64,000 bases of DNA, from the NCBI RefSeq assembly GCF_022763305.1, contig NZ_JALEGT010000037.1, forward strand, positions 1 to 64,000. Reading direction: 5' to 3'. The position numbers were made by a program, and so were the translations under genes. The notes below the pieces were generated by a model that saw only the letters and a program-made list of their open reading frames with translations, ran no database searches and had not been told where the DNA came from. This stretch comes from Marivita sp. GTDB taxonomy: Bacteria > Pseudomonadota > Alphaproteobacteria > Rhodobacterales > Rhodobacteraceae. Of this stretch, positions 26,525 through 34,949 are shown one piece after another; within the stretch, counting starts at the first letter, position 1; each line of letters starts with the position of its first letter.

Positions 26525-29500
26525 ATGGAAGAATTTCCGGATTTTGACAGTTTCGACTTCGGGACATTCAACCCGAACGGGAACTTTGGATCGGCGATCG
26601 CCGGCGTGCCGTCCCTTGGTGGTATTTCAGGACCGAATGATTTCGCGGACTGGTTTCGCGTCACCCTCGTCGAAGGTCGTCAATACGACATCCAGCTCCG
26701 CGGCGCACCGACCAGCGACGGCACATTGGCCGATCCCTATTTCTACGGAATCTACGATCTGGGCGGCAACTTCATCGAAGGCGCCAGCAACGATGATGGC
26801 GGGACCGGGCTGAACAGCCGTGTCCAGTTCACGGCACCTTATTCCGGCACATATTATTTCTCGGTCACCGACGCCGAAAACCTGTTCGACAGTTCCGGTT
26901 TGGTTACAGGTGGCACCTACACACTCGAATTCAACGACCTGAGTGCGCCGGAGGTCATCAACGAAGGCGACAACATCACACTGTCGATTCAAACAGAGAT
27001 CCCGTCGCAAATTCCCTTCCCGGGCAGCGGTACGCTTAACGACTTCGTTGTCAGCCAGCAGATCTCTGTCATCGTCACGAGCGCCGAAGCCGTGCGAGAT
27101 GAGGATTTTACGGTTTCCTACTCCTTCGGCGCACCTCAAACCTTGAATTTCGCCGCGTTGTGGGATGACTTGGTCGAGGACGATGAAGAGGTAAGCGTCC
27201 GTATCGTGGGGACCGTTGAATGGAGCAATGCCACCTTCGGCGGCACCATCACAACAGAGATTGACGTCACTCGAAATTTCATCATCAACTCCGCGCCTTA
27301 CGGCGTACCTGATCCGATTCTCGACTATACGTTCACGGAATCCGAAGTCATCGGCAACGTGCTGACGAATTTCGCCGATGGCAGCGAAGAGCTGTTCACC
27401 GTCATTCCTTTCGCCTTTGAGAGCCCCACCGCGACCGGCGAGTTGCTGGAGAATGGGGACATTCTCATCAACAGCGCGACAGGACGATCCGGGGACAGCC
27501 TCGTCATCCGCTTTACCGCCGTCGACAGCCGCGGTGCCCAGACGGCGTCCGAACAGATCATCGAATTCGGCGCGCTGGATGACTACCTCCCCGGCGAAGA
27601 TGCGCTCGTGCTGGGCAGCATCGACGTCGGCACACCCGAGCTGGGCAGCATCGAACAGCTTGGCGATCGCGATCGCTTCGTCGTCACGCTTGAGGCGGGG
27701 CAGCTTTATTCGATCGGGCTGGTCTCGACTTCGGATGGTATCCGCACGCTGGCCGATCCGGAGATCTTCGGAGTCTTCAACAGCTTGAACGTTGCCCTGC
27801 CGAATTCGGGCGACGACAACAGCGGCACCGGACTCAATGCGCTGGCCGGGCCCTTGTCGGTTCCCACGACCGGGCAGTACGAAATCGAGGTGGGCAGCCA
27901 TACCCCGTTCGGACTTGGCGGATACGAGCTGAGCGTCACATCGCTCGGTGCCGCCGACGATTACCTTCCGGGCGCCTTTGCGGATGTCTTCGGAACGGCC
28001 GAAGTCGACAATCCCGCCTTTGGCAGCATCGAACAGCTTGGCGACAGGGACCGGTTCGAGATTACGCTGCAGGCGGGTGTCGAATATGACATCTCGCTCA
28101 CTGCGATCGCAGCAAGCGGCGGGTCAACGGTGATCACTCCGGAAATCGTCGGGGTCTTCGGTCCCGGCGGCGCATTCGTACCCCTGAGCAGCGCCAATCA
28201 GGACGGTGCCAATGTCAGCGCGGTTTTGTCCGATCTGACTGTCCCCAACGACGGCGTCTACCACATCGAAGTCGGCGATGCTTTGGACACATCGACCGGG
28301 GATTACGAACTGCGGGTCGACTTTTCGGGCTTCGTCGATGATTTCCTGCCCGGCATCGCCGGTGGGGTTGGAACAGTGGCCGTCGGAGGCCGCTCGACCG
28401 GAGAAATCGAAACTATCGGAGATATCGACGCGTTTCGGGTCACGCTGCAGGCCAACACCACCTACCAGATCGGGATCCTCGGACAGGAGTCCAACAACGG
28501 GACGCTTCTCGATCCGGAACTGTTGGGCCTCTACACGACAAGCGACCTGTCGGGGACCCCGATCCGGTCTGTCCAGACCCTGGATCCGCAGCTCATCGAA
28601 GATGACAGCATCTCGTATTTCACCCCGCAGACGGCGGGCGACTACTTCATCGCGGTGCAGGACGGCTTCGGCGGCTTGGGGACGTACACCGTCGCCGTGA
28701 CGGACCTCGGATTCCGGGACGATTTCTCGGCCGATATCGACACCACCGGGTCCATCACTCCGGGGAGCACGGCAAATGGGCGGATCGACTTTGCGCAGGA
28801 CAATGACTGGTTCGAGGTGAACCTGTCCGCGGGCCGTCTGTATCAGATCAACCTCGTGTCGTTGGAAGGCGCCGATACGCTGGCCGATCCGTTCTTCAAT
28901 GGCGTCTATGACGGGGCGGGCAACTTGATCGAAAACACCGCCAATGATGACGGCGGCACCGGCACAAGCAGTTCCCTGCAATTCGTCGCGGACGAAAGCG
29001 GCACATACTATCTGTCGGCCGCCGGCTTTGGCAACGCAACAGGTCAATACCGGATCGAACTCAACGATCTTGGCCCGCTCGATGACGGGCGCTTCGACAT
29101 CACCATAGCGTTTGCATCGGACGACGTTCCGAATTCCTACAGGTCCGCCTTCGAGGATGCGGTCGAGCGCTGGGAAGACATCATCACAGGCGACCTGCCC
29201 TACGCCTTTGTGGATGGGTACGGCTATGTCGACGACATCCTGATCGAAGTGGCCGTGGACGACATCGAGCTGTCTTTCGAAGGTGTGAGCCAGAACATCC
29301 TCGCCATCTCCAGCGTGCTTGACCAGCGCGATGGGCTGTCCGGCGCGGACGCGCTGCCAACCTATTCGCGCATCGTGATCAATTCCGAAGAGGTCGGCAC
29401 ACTGCTCAACCTCGATGAATTTGTCGCCAACACGATTGGACGTGCCCTTGGTTTCGGCGCCCTGTGGGAAGAGTTCGGCCTTGTCCGCCTGATTGATGGG

Positions 29501-31318
29501 GTCCCGACCTACACCGGGCCAAACGGTCTGCGCGAGCTGGCGGACCTGAACGACGATCTGAATGGCGTCAATGCGCTCGAGGACGGAGAGCTGGGAGGAC
29601 TTGCCGCAGAATACTGGAGCGAGGCGATCTTCGACGAAGAACTGATGACCTCGCGTGTCGAAACCCGCAGGCCCGAAGCCGGACCGGGCAGTCCGGGCAT
29701 ACCTGACAACCCGATCAGCGCGCTCACGGTCGCCGCCATGCAGGACCTCGGCTACACGGTGGATTACGACGAGGCCGATTTCTTCCGCCTCGATCCCGGT
29801 GCCCTGTCGCGCCATGTTACGACGGGGCACGACACCACGCCCGAGGTTGCCACCGTCGCACAGAGCATGGCCCAGCACCGGCTTCTTTCCGACTTGGCAG
29901 ACACCGACGGCATGCCCGCAGGCGCGGCCTATATTTACACCCGGCCGAACGCGCTGTCCGAAACTCCGGCCAGTTTCGCACTCAATGACGTGAACACGGA
30001 ACTGGTCTTTGCCAGCGGCACGAACGCGGTCTTCATCGAAGCTGTGACCGGCGACAGCCTCAACATCGAACTGACCGGCACCTTTTCAAAGAACGACCCG
30101 GTCGAGCTGTCTCAGCTTTCCGGTACGGTGACGTCGATGGAAGTGCGGTCGCTGGTCGGCCAGCTGCTGTTCAGCGTCGACTACACGCAGGAACCGACAA
30201 CGGTCGCCGACATTGCCGCGCAATGGCCCAATTACGCCATGGACGGTGAGAACATCATCATCATCGACACGCTGCCCGGCACTGTTGCACGGGTGAATCC
30301 AAACGGAGGCGGAGCCGCAGACAACCGGATCTTCACCGGTGCCAGCGATGATTTCGTGAGGGGCGGCGATCTTGCAGAACTCATCCATGGCGAGGCGGAC
30401 AATGACTCGCTGCAAGGGCGCGGCGGGAACGACTCGCTCATCGGTGGATCAGGCGATGACACGCTGGAAGGGGGAACCGGCGACGATCTGGTCAACGGTG
30501 AATCCGGCATCGACATGGCGGTCTTCTCGGGCGCACAAAGCGCATACAGCCTGACTCTCGGCAACGGGTCGACGATCATCGAAGACCGGCGGGGCGACGG
30601 CAACGGGCGGGATACGCTGATCGGTATCGAAATGCTGGATTTCGATACCGACTTCTTTGAAGGCACGCCGTTCAACCTTCAGCAATTCGGCGGCACCACG
30701 GGGCTTTCCGCCACCGATTTCGAGAACTTCATCGAACTCTACATCGCCTACTTCAACCGCGCCCCGGATGCGGTGGGTCTCAATTTCTGGGGCACCGCCT
30801 TTGCCAATGGCGTGAGCCTTGCGGAATCCGCGAGATTGTTTGTCGGTCAGGACGAAACGGTGGCCGCATATCCCAGCGATCTCAGCAATTCGGATCTTGT
30901 GACGACGATCTATCAAAACGTTCTTGGGCGCATCCCCGATCAGGCTGGGTTCGATTTCTGGGTCAACTCTCTCGACAGTGGCGGCATCGGTCGGGACATT
31001 GCGATCCTCGGGATTCTCGAAGGGGCCAAAGCCGACCCGTTCGACGGCGCGCCGCAGGACTTCATTGATCAGCAACTGGCCGACCGGGCTTTCCTCGCCA
31101 ACAAGACCGATATCGGTGCCTATTTCGCCGTGCACAAGGGAATGTCGGATGTCGACAATGCGTCTGAGGTCATGGCGCTCTTCAACGGCTCGGCAGAGAG
31201 CATCACAGCCGCGGTTGCGCGCGCGGACGCCTTCCACACTGCCGCGCTCAACCCGAATTCGGGCGAATTCCTCATGACGGTCATCGGTGTTCTGGACGAT
31301 CCGTTCAGCGGCAGTTGA
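26525..31318 (+). CDS. 1597-residue RTX protein: PPC-like repeats, inactive leishmanolysin-like domain, DUF4214
   Basis: No signal peptide, so type I secretion is expected. A PPC-like beta domain (about 20-140) precedes a beta-rich segment (140-350). Four repeats of about 125 residues follow (near 351, 477, 604, 731; most begin DDYLPG or DDFLPG). At about 854-1085 a metallopeptidase-like domain resembles leishmanolysin-type enzymes: it keeps ALGFGALW, EELMTS and MQDLGY. The zinc motif is NTIGR (969-973) instead of HExxH, and the third ligand position is Tyr1030, so it should not bind zinc. Glycine/aspartate RTX nonapeptides (about 1262-1345) and a DUF4214-type C-terminus (about 1400-1597) follow. 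Start ATG 26525 has only a weak ribosome-binding site. Confidence 0.88.
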   Translation: MEEFPDFDSFDFGTFNPNGNFGSAIAGVPSLGGISGPNDFADWFRVTLVEGRQYDIQLRGAPTSDGTLADPYFYGIYDLGGNFIEGASNDDGGTGLNSRVQFTAPYSGTYYFSVTDAENLFDSSGLVTGGTYTLEFNDLSAPEVINEGDNITLSIQTEIPSQIPFPGSGTLNDFVVSQQISVIVTSAEAVRDEDFTVSYSFGAPQTLNFAALWDDLVEDDEEVSVRIVGTVEWSNATFGGTITTEIDVTRNFIINSAPYGVPDPILDYTFTESEVIGNVLTNFADGSEELFTVIPFAFESPTATGELLENGDILINSATGRSGDSLVIRFTAVDSRGAQTASEQIIEFGALDDYLPGEDALVLGSIDVGTPELGSIEQLGDRDRFVVTLEAGQLYSIGLVSTSDGIRTLADPEIFGVFNSLNVALPNSGDDNSGTGLNALAGPLSVPTTGQYEIEVGSHTPFGLGGYELSVTSLGAADDYLPGAFADVFGTAEVDNPAFGSIEQLGDRDRFEITLQAGVEYDISLTAIAASGGSTVITPEIVGVFGPGGAFVPLSSANQDGANVSAVLSDLTVPNDGVYHIEVGDALDTSTGDYELRVDFSGFVDDFLPGIAGGVGTVAVGGRSTGEIETIGDIDAFRVTLQANTTYQIGILGQESNNGTLLDPELLGLYTTSDLSGTPIRSVQTLDPQLIEDDSISYFTPQTAGDYFIAVQDGFGGLGTYTVAVTDLGFRDDFSADIDTTGSITPGSTANGRIDFAQDNDWFEVNLSAGRLYQINLVSLEGADTLADPFFNGVYDGAGNLIENTANDDGGTGTSSSLQFVADESGTYYLSAAGFGNATGQYRIELNDLGPLDDGRFDITIAFASDDVPNSYRSAFEDAVERWEDIITGDLPYAFVDGYGYVDDILIEVAVDDIELSFEGVSQNILAISSVLDQRDGLSGADALPTYSRIVINSEEVGTLLNLDEFVANTIGRALGFGALWEEFGLVRLIDGVPTYTGPNGLRELADLNDDLNGVNALEDGELGGLAAEYWSEAIFDEELMTSRVETRRPEAGPGSPGIPDNPISALTVAAMQDLGYTVDYDEADFFRLDPGALSRHVTTGHDTTPEVATVAQSMAQHRLLSDLADTDGMPAGAAYIYTRPNALSETPASFALNDVNTELVFASGTNAVFIEAVTGDSLNIELTGTFSKNDPVELSQLSGTVTSMEVRSLVGQLLFSVDYTQEPTTVADIAAQWPNYAMDGENIIIIDTLPGTVARVNPNGGGAADNRIFTGASDDFVRGGDLAELIHGEADNDSLQGRGGNDSLIGGSGDDTLEGGTGDDLVNGESGIDMAVFSGAQSAYSLTLGNGSTIIEDRRGDGNGRDTLIGIEMLDFDTDFFEGTPFNLQQFGGTTGLSATDFENFIELYIAYFNRAPDAVGLNFWGTAFANGVSLAESARLFVGQDETVAAYPSDLSNSDLVTTIYQNVLGRIPDQAGFDFWVNSLDSGGIGRDIAILGILEGAKADPFDGAPQDFIDQQLADRAFLANKTDIGAYFAVHKGMSDVDNASEVMALFNGSAESITAAVARADAFHTAALNPNSGEFLMTVIGVLDDPFSGS

Positions 31319-31341
31319 CGGCCAGCCCAACCTCGGAAACA

Positions 31342-31369
31342 GAAAGGGCACCCGCGCGGGTGCCCTTTC
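31342..31369. terminator. Bidirectional intrinsic terminator
   Basis: A perfect 28-base palindrome (left arm GAAAGGGCACCCGC) sits between the convergent RTX and YceI-OmpA genes, followed by a T-rich tract on the plus strand and flanked by A residues on the other side. It can stop transcription from both directions. Confidence 0.9.
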
Positions 31370-31399
31370 GTTTGGCTTACATGTCCTCTTGCCGAGGGA

Positions 31400-32461
31400 T
31401 CACTCCAGCAGCGCCGTGAATTCGATCCGGCGGTTGCGCGCCCGGTTCTCCGGGGTGTCATTGTCGACAAGCGGGCGGTCTTCGCCATAGCCCACGGCCC
31501 GAAGGCGGTCTCGCGGGATGCCCTTGTCGGTCAGCCAGCTGACCACCGAAGCCGCGCGCCGTTCGCTGATGACCTGGTTCTGCTGATCGCCCCCGATGGA
31601 ATCCGTGTGACCGGCGATTTCCAGACGGAAGGACGGGCACCGGTTCACGATGTCGTAGATGTTTTCCAGCAGCGGCAGGCTCTTGTCATCCAGCCGAGTG
31701 CTGCCCGACGCAAAGAAGATGTTACCCGTCTTGGACAGGATCTCGAAGCGGCCCAGACAGGCCTCTTCGGTCATGTTGCCCTTTTCCTCCAAGGCGACGG
31801 CAGCCGGCGTGAACACCGCTTCCGGCAGGTCCGGCGGCGTACCCGGTTGCGCGCGATCGAACACGAAATTGAAGCTCACGACGCCGATCGGCGTGATGTC
31901 GACATTGGCCGCTTCTTCCAGCTTGCGCCGGCCTTCTTCCAGATCCAGCTCTTCCAGCGTGAAAGCGATGGGCGTGATCGACGAGACCACAACGCGGTCG
32001 TTGTCGATCAGCGTCACCGCAACATCCGTGCTCCTCTCGAGCGTCACGCCGCGCAGGGTAAAGGTGTAATCCAGTTGGATTTCCTTGCGACGCGTCAGAT
32101 GCAGATCCGTCAGCAATTCAGGCGACAGCTGCGTCGTGATCACCGCTTCGGGGAACCGGAAGGTTTCGAAAAACAGGAACCGCATCCGCACGTTGCGCAG
32201 ATCGACCTGCGTATCGACCGAATCCAGCAGGACTCGAACCTGCGCCTGACCGTCTTCGGTGATCAGACCTGACAGTGTTGCAAAAGAGCTTGTTTCAGCG
32301 ATTTTTGATTTCTTGACTGATAAAAACCTCAATTCGGACGCGTCACCATCCAAATTCCAGCCATACTCGAATGGATCAGCACTTTGGGCAGACGCCATGC
32401 CGAAGGGCACGATGACCAACAGGGCGATGGCACAGACGAAACGGTGGAGAGCAGTTCTCAT
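31400..32461 (-). CDS. YceI-like domain fused to an OmpA C-terminal domain
   Basis: 353 residues from the ATG at 32461. Signal peptide 1-25 (ASAQ). Residues about 30-205 follow the YceI lipocalin-like pattern (GWNLDGDASELRFLSVKKSKIAE, then VLLDSVDTQVDLRNVRMRF). The C-terminal 120 residues are an OmpA domain (IFFASGSTRLDD, EIAGHTDSIGG, NRRIEF) that binds peptidoglycan. YceI-like domains bind amphiphilic ligands such as isoprenoids, so this could be a periplasmic lipid-binding module tethered to the wall. It shares a 170-base divergent promoter region with the second caspase gene. Confidence 0.88.
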   Translation of the reverse strand: MRTALHRFVCAIALLVIVPFGMASAQSADPFEYGWNLDGDASELRFLSVKKSKIAETSSFATLSGLITEDGQAQVRVLLDSVDTQVDLRNVRMRFLFFETFRFPEAVITTQLSPELLTDLHLTRRKEIQLDYTFTLRGVTLERSTDVAVTLIDNDRVVVSSITPIAFTLEELDLEEGRRKLEEAANVDITPIGVVSFNFVFDRAQPGTPPDLPEAVFTPAAVALEEKGNMTEEACLGRFEILSKTGNIFFASGSTRLDDKSLPLLENIYDIVNRCPSFRLEIAGHTDSIGGDQQNQVISERRAASVVSWLTDKGIPRDRLRAVGYGEDRPLVDNDTPENRARNRRIEFTALLE

Positions 32462-32631
32462 AATGACCTCGCAGATGAATTGCGGAAACAGGGTAAGACA
32501 TACGTGCTTGTTAAAATCGAAGTTTAGCACAGACCTTGCATGCTTGCCTAGGACACGCGATACACAGTGGACATTATGATAGCCTATACCATTATTTTTT
32601 GTGTACCAACCGGATACGGCAGGAGGAAGCT

Positions 32632-34143
32632 TTGACCGACTGGCTACGACGACTGGGAAATCTTATTGCCTGCAAGAGTGTTGCAGCGATGTTGCTTGTG
32701 GCAGGGGCAGCTCCGGGCTGGGCTCAGGAACGCATCGCCCTCGTGATCGGCAACTCGAATTATCAATCTGTGTCTCCCCTCGACAATCCGACCCGCGACG
32801 CCGAATTGATCGCGTCGACATTGGAACAGATCGACTTTCAGGTGACGCTGCTGATCGACGCCACACAGGTCGAAATGAAACAGGCGCTGTCCGATTTCGG
32901 GCGCAACCTGCGCAATGGCGGTGCGGATACGACCGGACTGTTCTATTACGCCGGGCACGGCGTGCAGAGCTTTGGCAACAACTACCTCTTGCCCGTGGAT
33001 GTTTCGCTCAACGACGCGGCCGATCTGGACCTCGAAGGGGTCGAAGCGCAGTCAGTGCTCCGCCAGATGGCCTCCGCGCGCAACCGCACCAATTTCGTCA
33101 TTCTGGACGCCTGCCGGAACAACCCGTTCGAAAACATGGCCGAGTTCGACTCGCCCGGTCTCGCCGAAATGAAGGCACCGACTGGCACCTTCCTGTCCTA
33201 TGCCACGTCGCCCGGCGCTGTGGCGCTGGATGGCCTCGGGCAGAACAGTCCGTTCACGACCGCCCTGGCACGCGAAATGACCCGCCCCGGGGTTGCTGTG
33301 GAACAGATGTTCAAGCAGGTGCGCGTGTCGGTTCTGGAACAGACCAACGGCCTGCAAACCCCTTGGGACACGTCGTCCCTGACCAATGACTTCACCTTTG
33401 TGAACGCTCCGACCGAAAAGCCCGAAGATTTCGCAGCGCGACAGCTGTGGGAGTCCGTACAGGCCACGCGTGACCCGGTTCAGATCATGCTGTTCCTGCG
33501 CGGTTATGGCGACAGCCCCTATGCCGAAGAGGCACGTGCCCTTCTGGCCGAGGTGATCGAAACCGAATTGACCAGCGATGCCCCCGCTGTCGAACGCCCG
33601 GCACCGGCCGGTCCGTCTGCGGACGAACAGACATTGTTCGAAACCGCCCAGGCCAACCCGACCGTGGATGCGTATCAGCGCTATCTCGATGCGTTCCCGA
33701 ACGGCACTTTCGCCGAATTCGCCCGCGGCGAAATAGCGGCGCTTGAGGCGCAGGCCAGCGTCGATCCGGTCGGCGAAGGCGTGTCCCCAACGACCGAGGA
33801 AACCGAGCTTGCGCTGGCCACCGTCGAACAGGAACGGTCTTCCGTCCCCAACGTGGTCAAGTTCAATCTGCCGCTGGTCGCTCCGGGCTCGGTCATTGAC
33901 GGGATCATCCTGTCCGAGATCACCAACATGTCGCCGCTCTTTCCACCGGTCGAAGGCTTGCCTGAGGAGTACTGGAAGGAACAGACGTGCTCGAACTGCC
34001 ATGAGTGGACGCAACAGCGACTCTGTGATCAGGCGAATGTCTACGTAACGCTCAGTGGTCAGAAGTCTCTGGAAAAGCCCCACCCGTTCGGCGGCATTCT
34101 AAAACGCAACCTGCGCCAATGGGCGGTCGGCGGCTGCGAATAA
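32632..34143 (+). CDS. Exported caspase-like protease with a CxxCH-containing C-terminal domain
   Basis: 503 residues from a TTG start that has a perfect AGGAGG five bases upstream. Signal peptide 1-31 (PGWAQ). The peptidase C14 domain has His109 in YYAGHG and Cys161 in LDACRNNP, both catalytic residues. Residues 230-400 are helical and TPR-like (DAYQRYLDAFPNGTFAEFARGEIAALE in part). The C-terminal ~100 residues end with Cys453-Ser-Asn-Cys-His457, a c-type haem attachment motif, plus Cys465 and Cys502. Whether this binds haem, a metal or forms disulfides is not known. Confidence 0.9.
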   Translation: MTDWLRRLGNLIACKSVAAMLLVAGAAPGWAQERIALVIGNSNYQSVSPLDNPTRDAELIASTLEQIDFQVTLLIDATQVEMKQALSDFGRNLRNGGADTTGLFYYAGHGVQSFGNNYLLPVDVSLNDAADLDLEGVEAQSVLRQMASARNRTNFVILDACRNNPFENMAEFDSPGLAEMKAPTGTFLSYATSPGAVALDGLGQNSPFTTALAREMTRPGVAVEQMFKQVRVSVLEQTNGLQTPWDTSSLTNDFTFVNAPTEKPEDFAARQLWESVQATRDPVQIMLFLRGYGDSPYAEEARALLAEVIETELTSDAPAVERPAPAGPSADEQTLFETAQANPTVDAYQRYLDAFPNGTFAEFARGEIAALEAQASVDPVGEGVSPTTEETELALATVEQERSSVPNVVKFNLPLVAPGSVIDGIILSEITNMSPLFPPVEGLPEEYWKEQTCSNCHEWTQQRLCDQANVYVTLSGQKSLEKPHPFGGILKRNLRQWAVGGCE

Positions 34144-34160
34144 CCCGAACGTCCCAACCG

Positions 34161-34940
34161 TCAGAGGCGGCTGAGTGTCTCCAGACGCTCGGCCGCTTCC
34201 TGCACCTGCGGCACCATTTTGATCAACGTCTGAAGGTCGTAGCGCTGGCGCGGCGCGTGGATCGACAAAGTGGTAAGCAATCGGCCCTCGGTATCCCGAA
34301 TGGGCACCGCCACCGCGACCATCCCCTCCATGAACTCTTCGTTGTCGGTCGAAAAGCCACGTGACCGCGTCAGTGCAAGTTCATCCAACAACGTGTCGAC
34401 ATCGGTGATCGACTTCTTGGTCGACGGCTCAAGCTTCAACCATGTCAGCACGCGCTTGAGCTTGTCCGTCCTCAAAGAGGACAGATACATCTTTCCGCTG
34501 GCCGTACAGTGAAACGGCACCTGCGTGCCCACCGGAAGCTGGATGCGCAGCGGCCAATGGGTTTCGACCCGGTCCAGATAGACCATCCCGTAGCGCCCTG
34601 GCGCGGCAAGATTGCAGGTCTCGCCCAATTCATTCTCGAGCGCCTGCATGATGGCCAGACGCTCGGTCCGCAACCGCTGCGAGGACAACGTGTTGCCTGC
34701 GAGCCTGCGCAGTCTGCGGCCGGGCCCGTAAGACCGACCGTCGATGTCTCGCTGCAGAAAGCCCTCCTCTTCCGCCGTGACCAGAAGCCGATGGATCGTG
34801 GGCTTGGGCAGCCCCAAAACATCCGACAGCGTGGATGGTGACACCGGCACGCCAGCGCGCGCGACTTCTTCCAAAATCAGAAGAAGCCGCAGATTTGTCG
34901 GGATCTGCCCTTTGGTCTCATGGTCAGATGCGTCGGGCAT
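34161..34940 (-). CDS. IclR-family transcriptional regulator
   Basis: 259 residues. An N-terminal winged helix (LLLILEEVARAGVPVSPSTL, VLGLPKPTIHRLLVTAEEEG) and a C-terminal ligand-binding IclR domain (YLDRVETHWPLRIQLPVGTQVPFHCTASGK, GMVAVAVPIRDTEGRLLTTLSIH in parts) are clear. It lies 9 bases downstream of dctM on the same strand. It probably controls the TRAP operon and the divergent GMC oxidoreductase in response to their substrate. Confidence 0.93.
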   Translation of the reverse strand: MPDASDHETKGQIPTNLRLLLILEEVARAGVPVSPSTLSDVLGLPKPTIHRLLVTAEEEGFLQRDIDGRSYGPGRRLRRLAGNTLSSQRLRTERLAIMQALENELGETCNLAAPGRYGMVYLDRVETHWPLRIQLPVGTQVPFHCTASGKMYLSSLRTDKLKRVLTWLKLEPSTKKSITDVDTLLDELALTRSRGFSTDNEEFMEGMVAVAVPIRDTEGRLLTTLSIHAPRQRYDLQTLIKMVPQVQEAAERLETLSRL

Positions 34941-34949
34941 TCATCGGTC

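Noticed and set aside
28124-29878. 584-codon minus-strand frame opposite the RTX gene
   Set aside because: Antisense to clear PPC-type repeats; its apparent repetitiveness only mirrors those repeats.
30310-30560. RTX repeats considered as a CRISPR-like or DNA tandem array
   Set aside because: The repeats are degenerate at DNA level and conserved only as Gly/Asp nonapeptides, as in calcium-binding RTX proteins.
32536-32631. Upstream ATG start for the second caspase
   Set aside because: The sequence between that ATG and the TTG at 32632 is unlike a leader, and a perfect AGGAGG sits five bases before the TTG, which begins a normal signal peptide.
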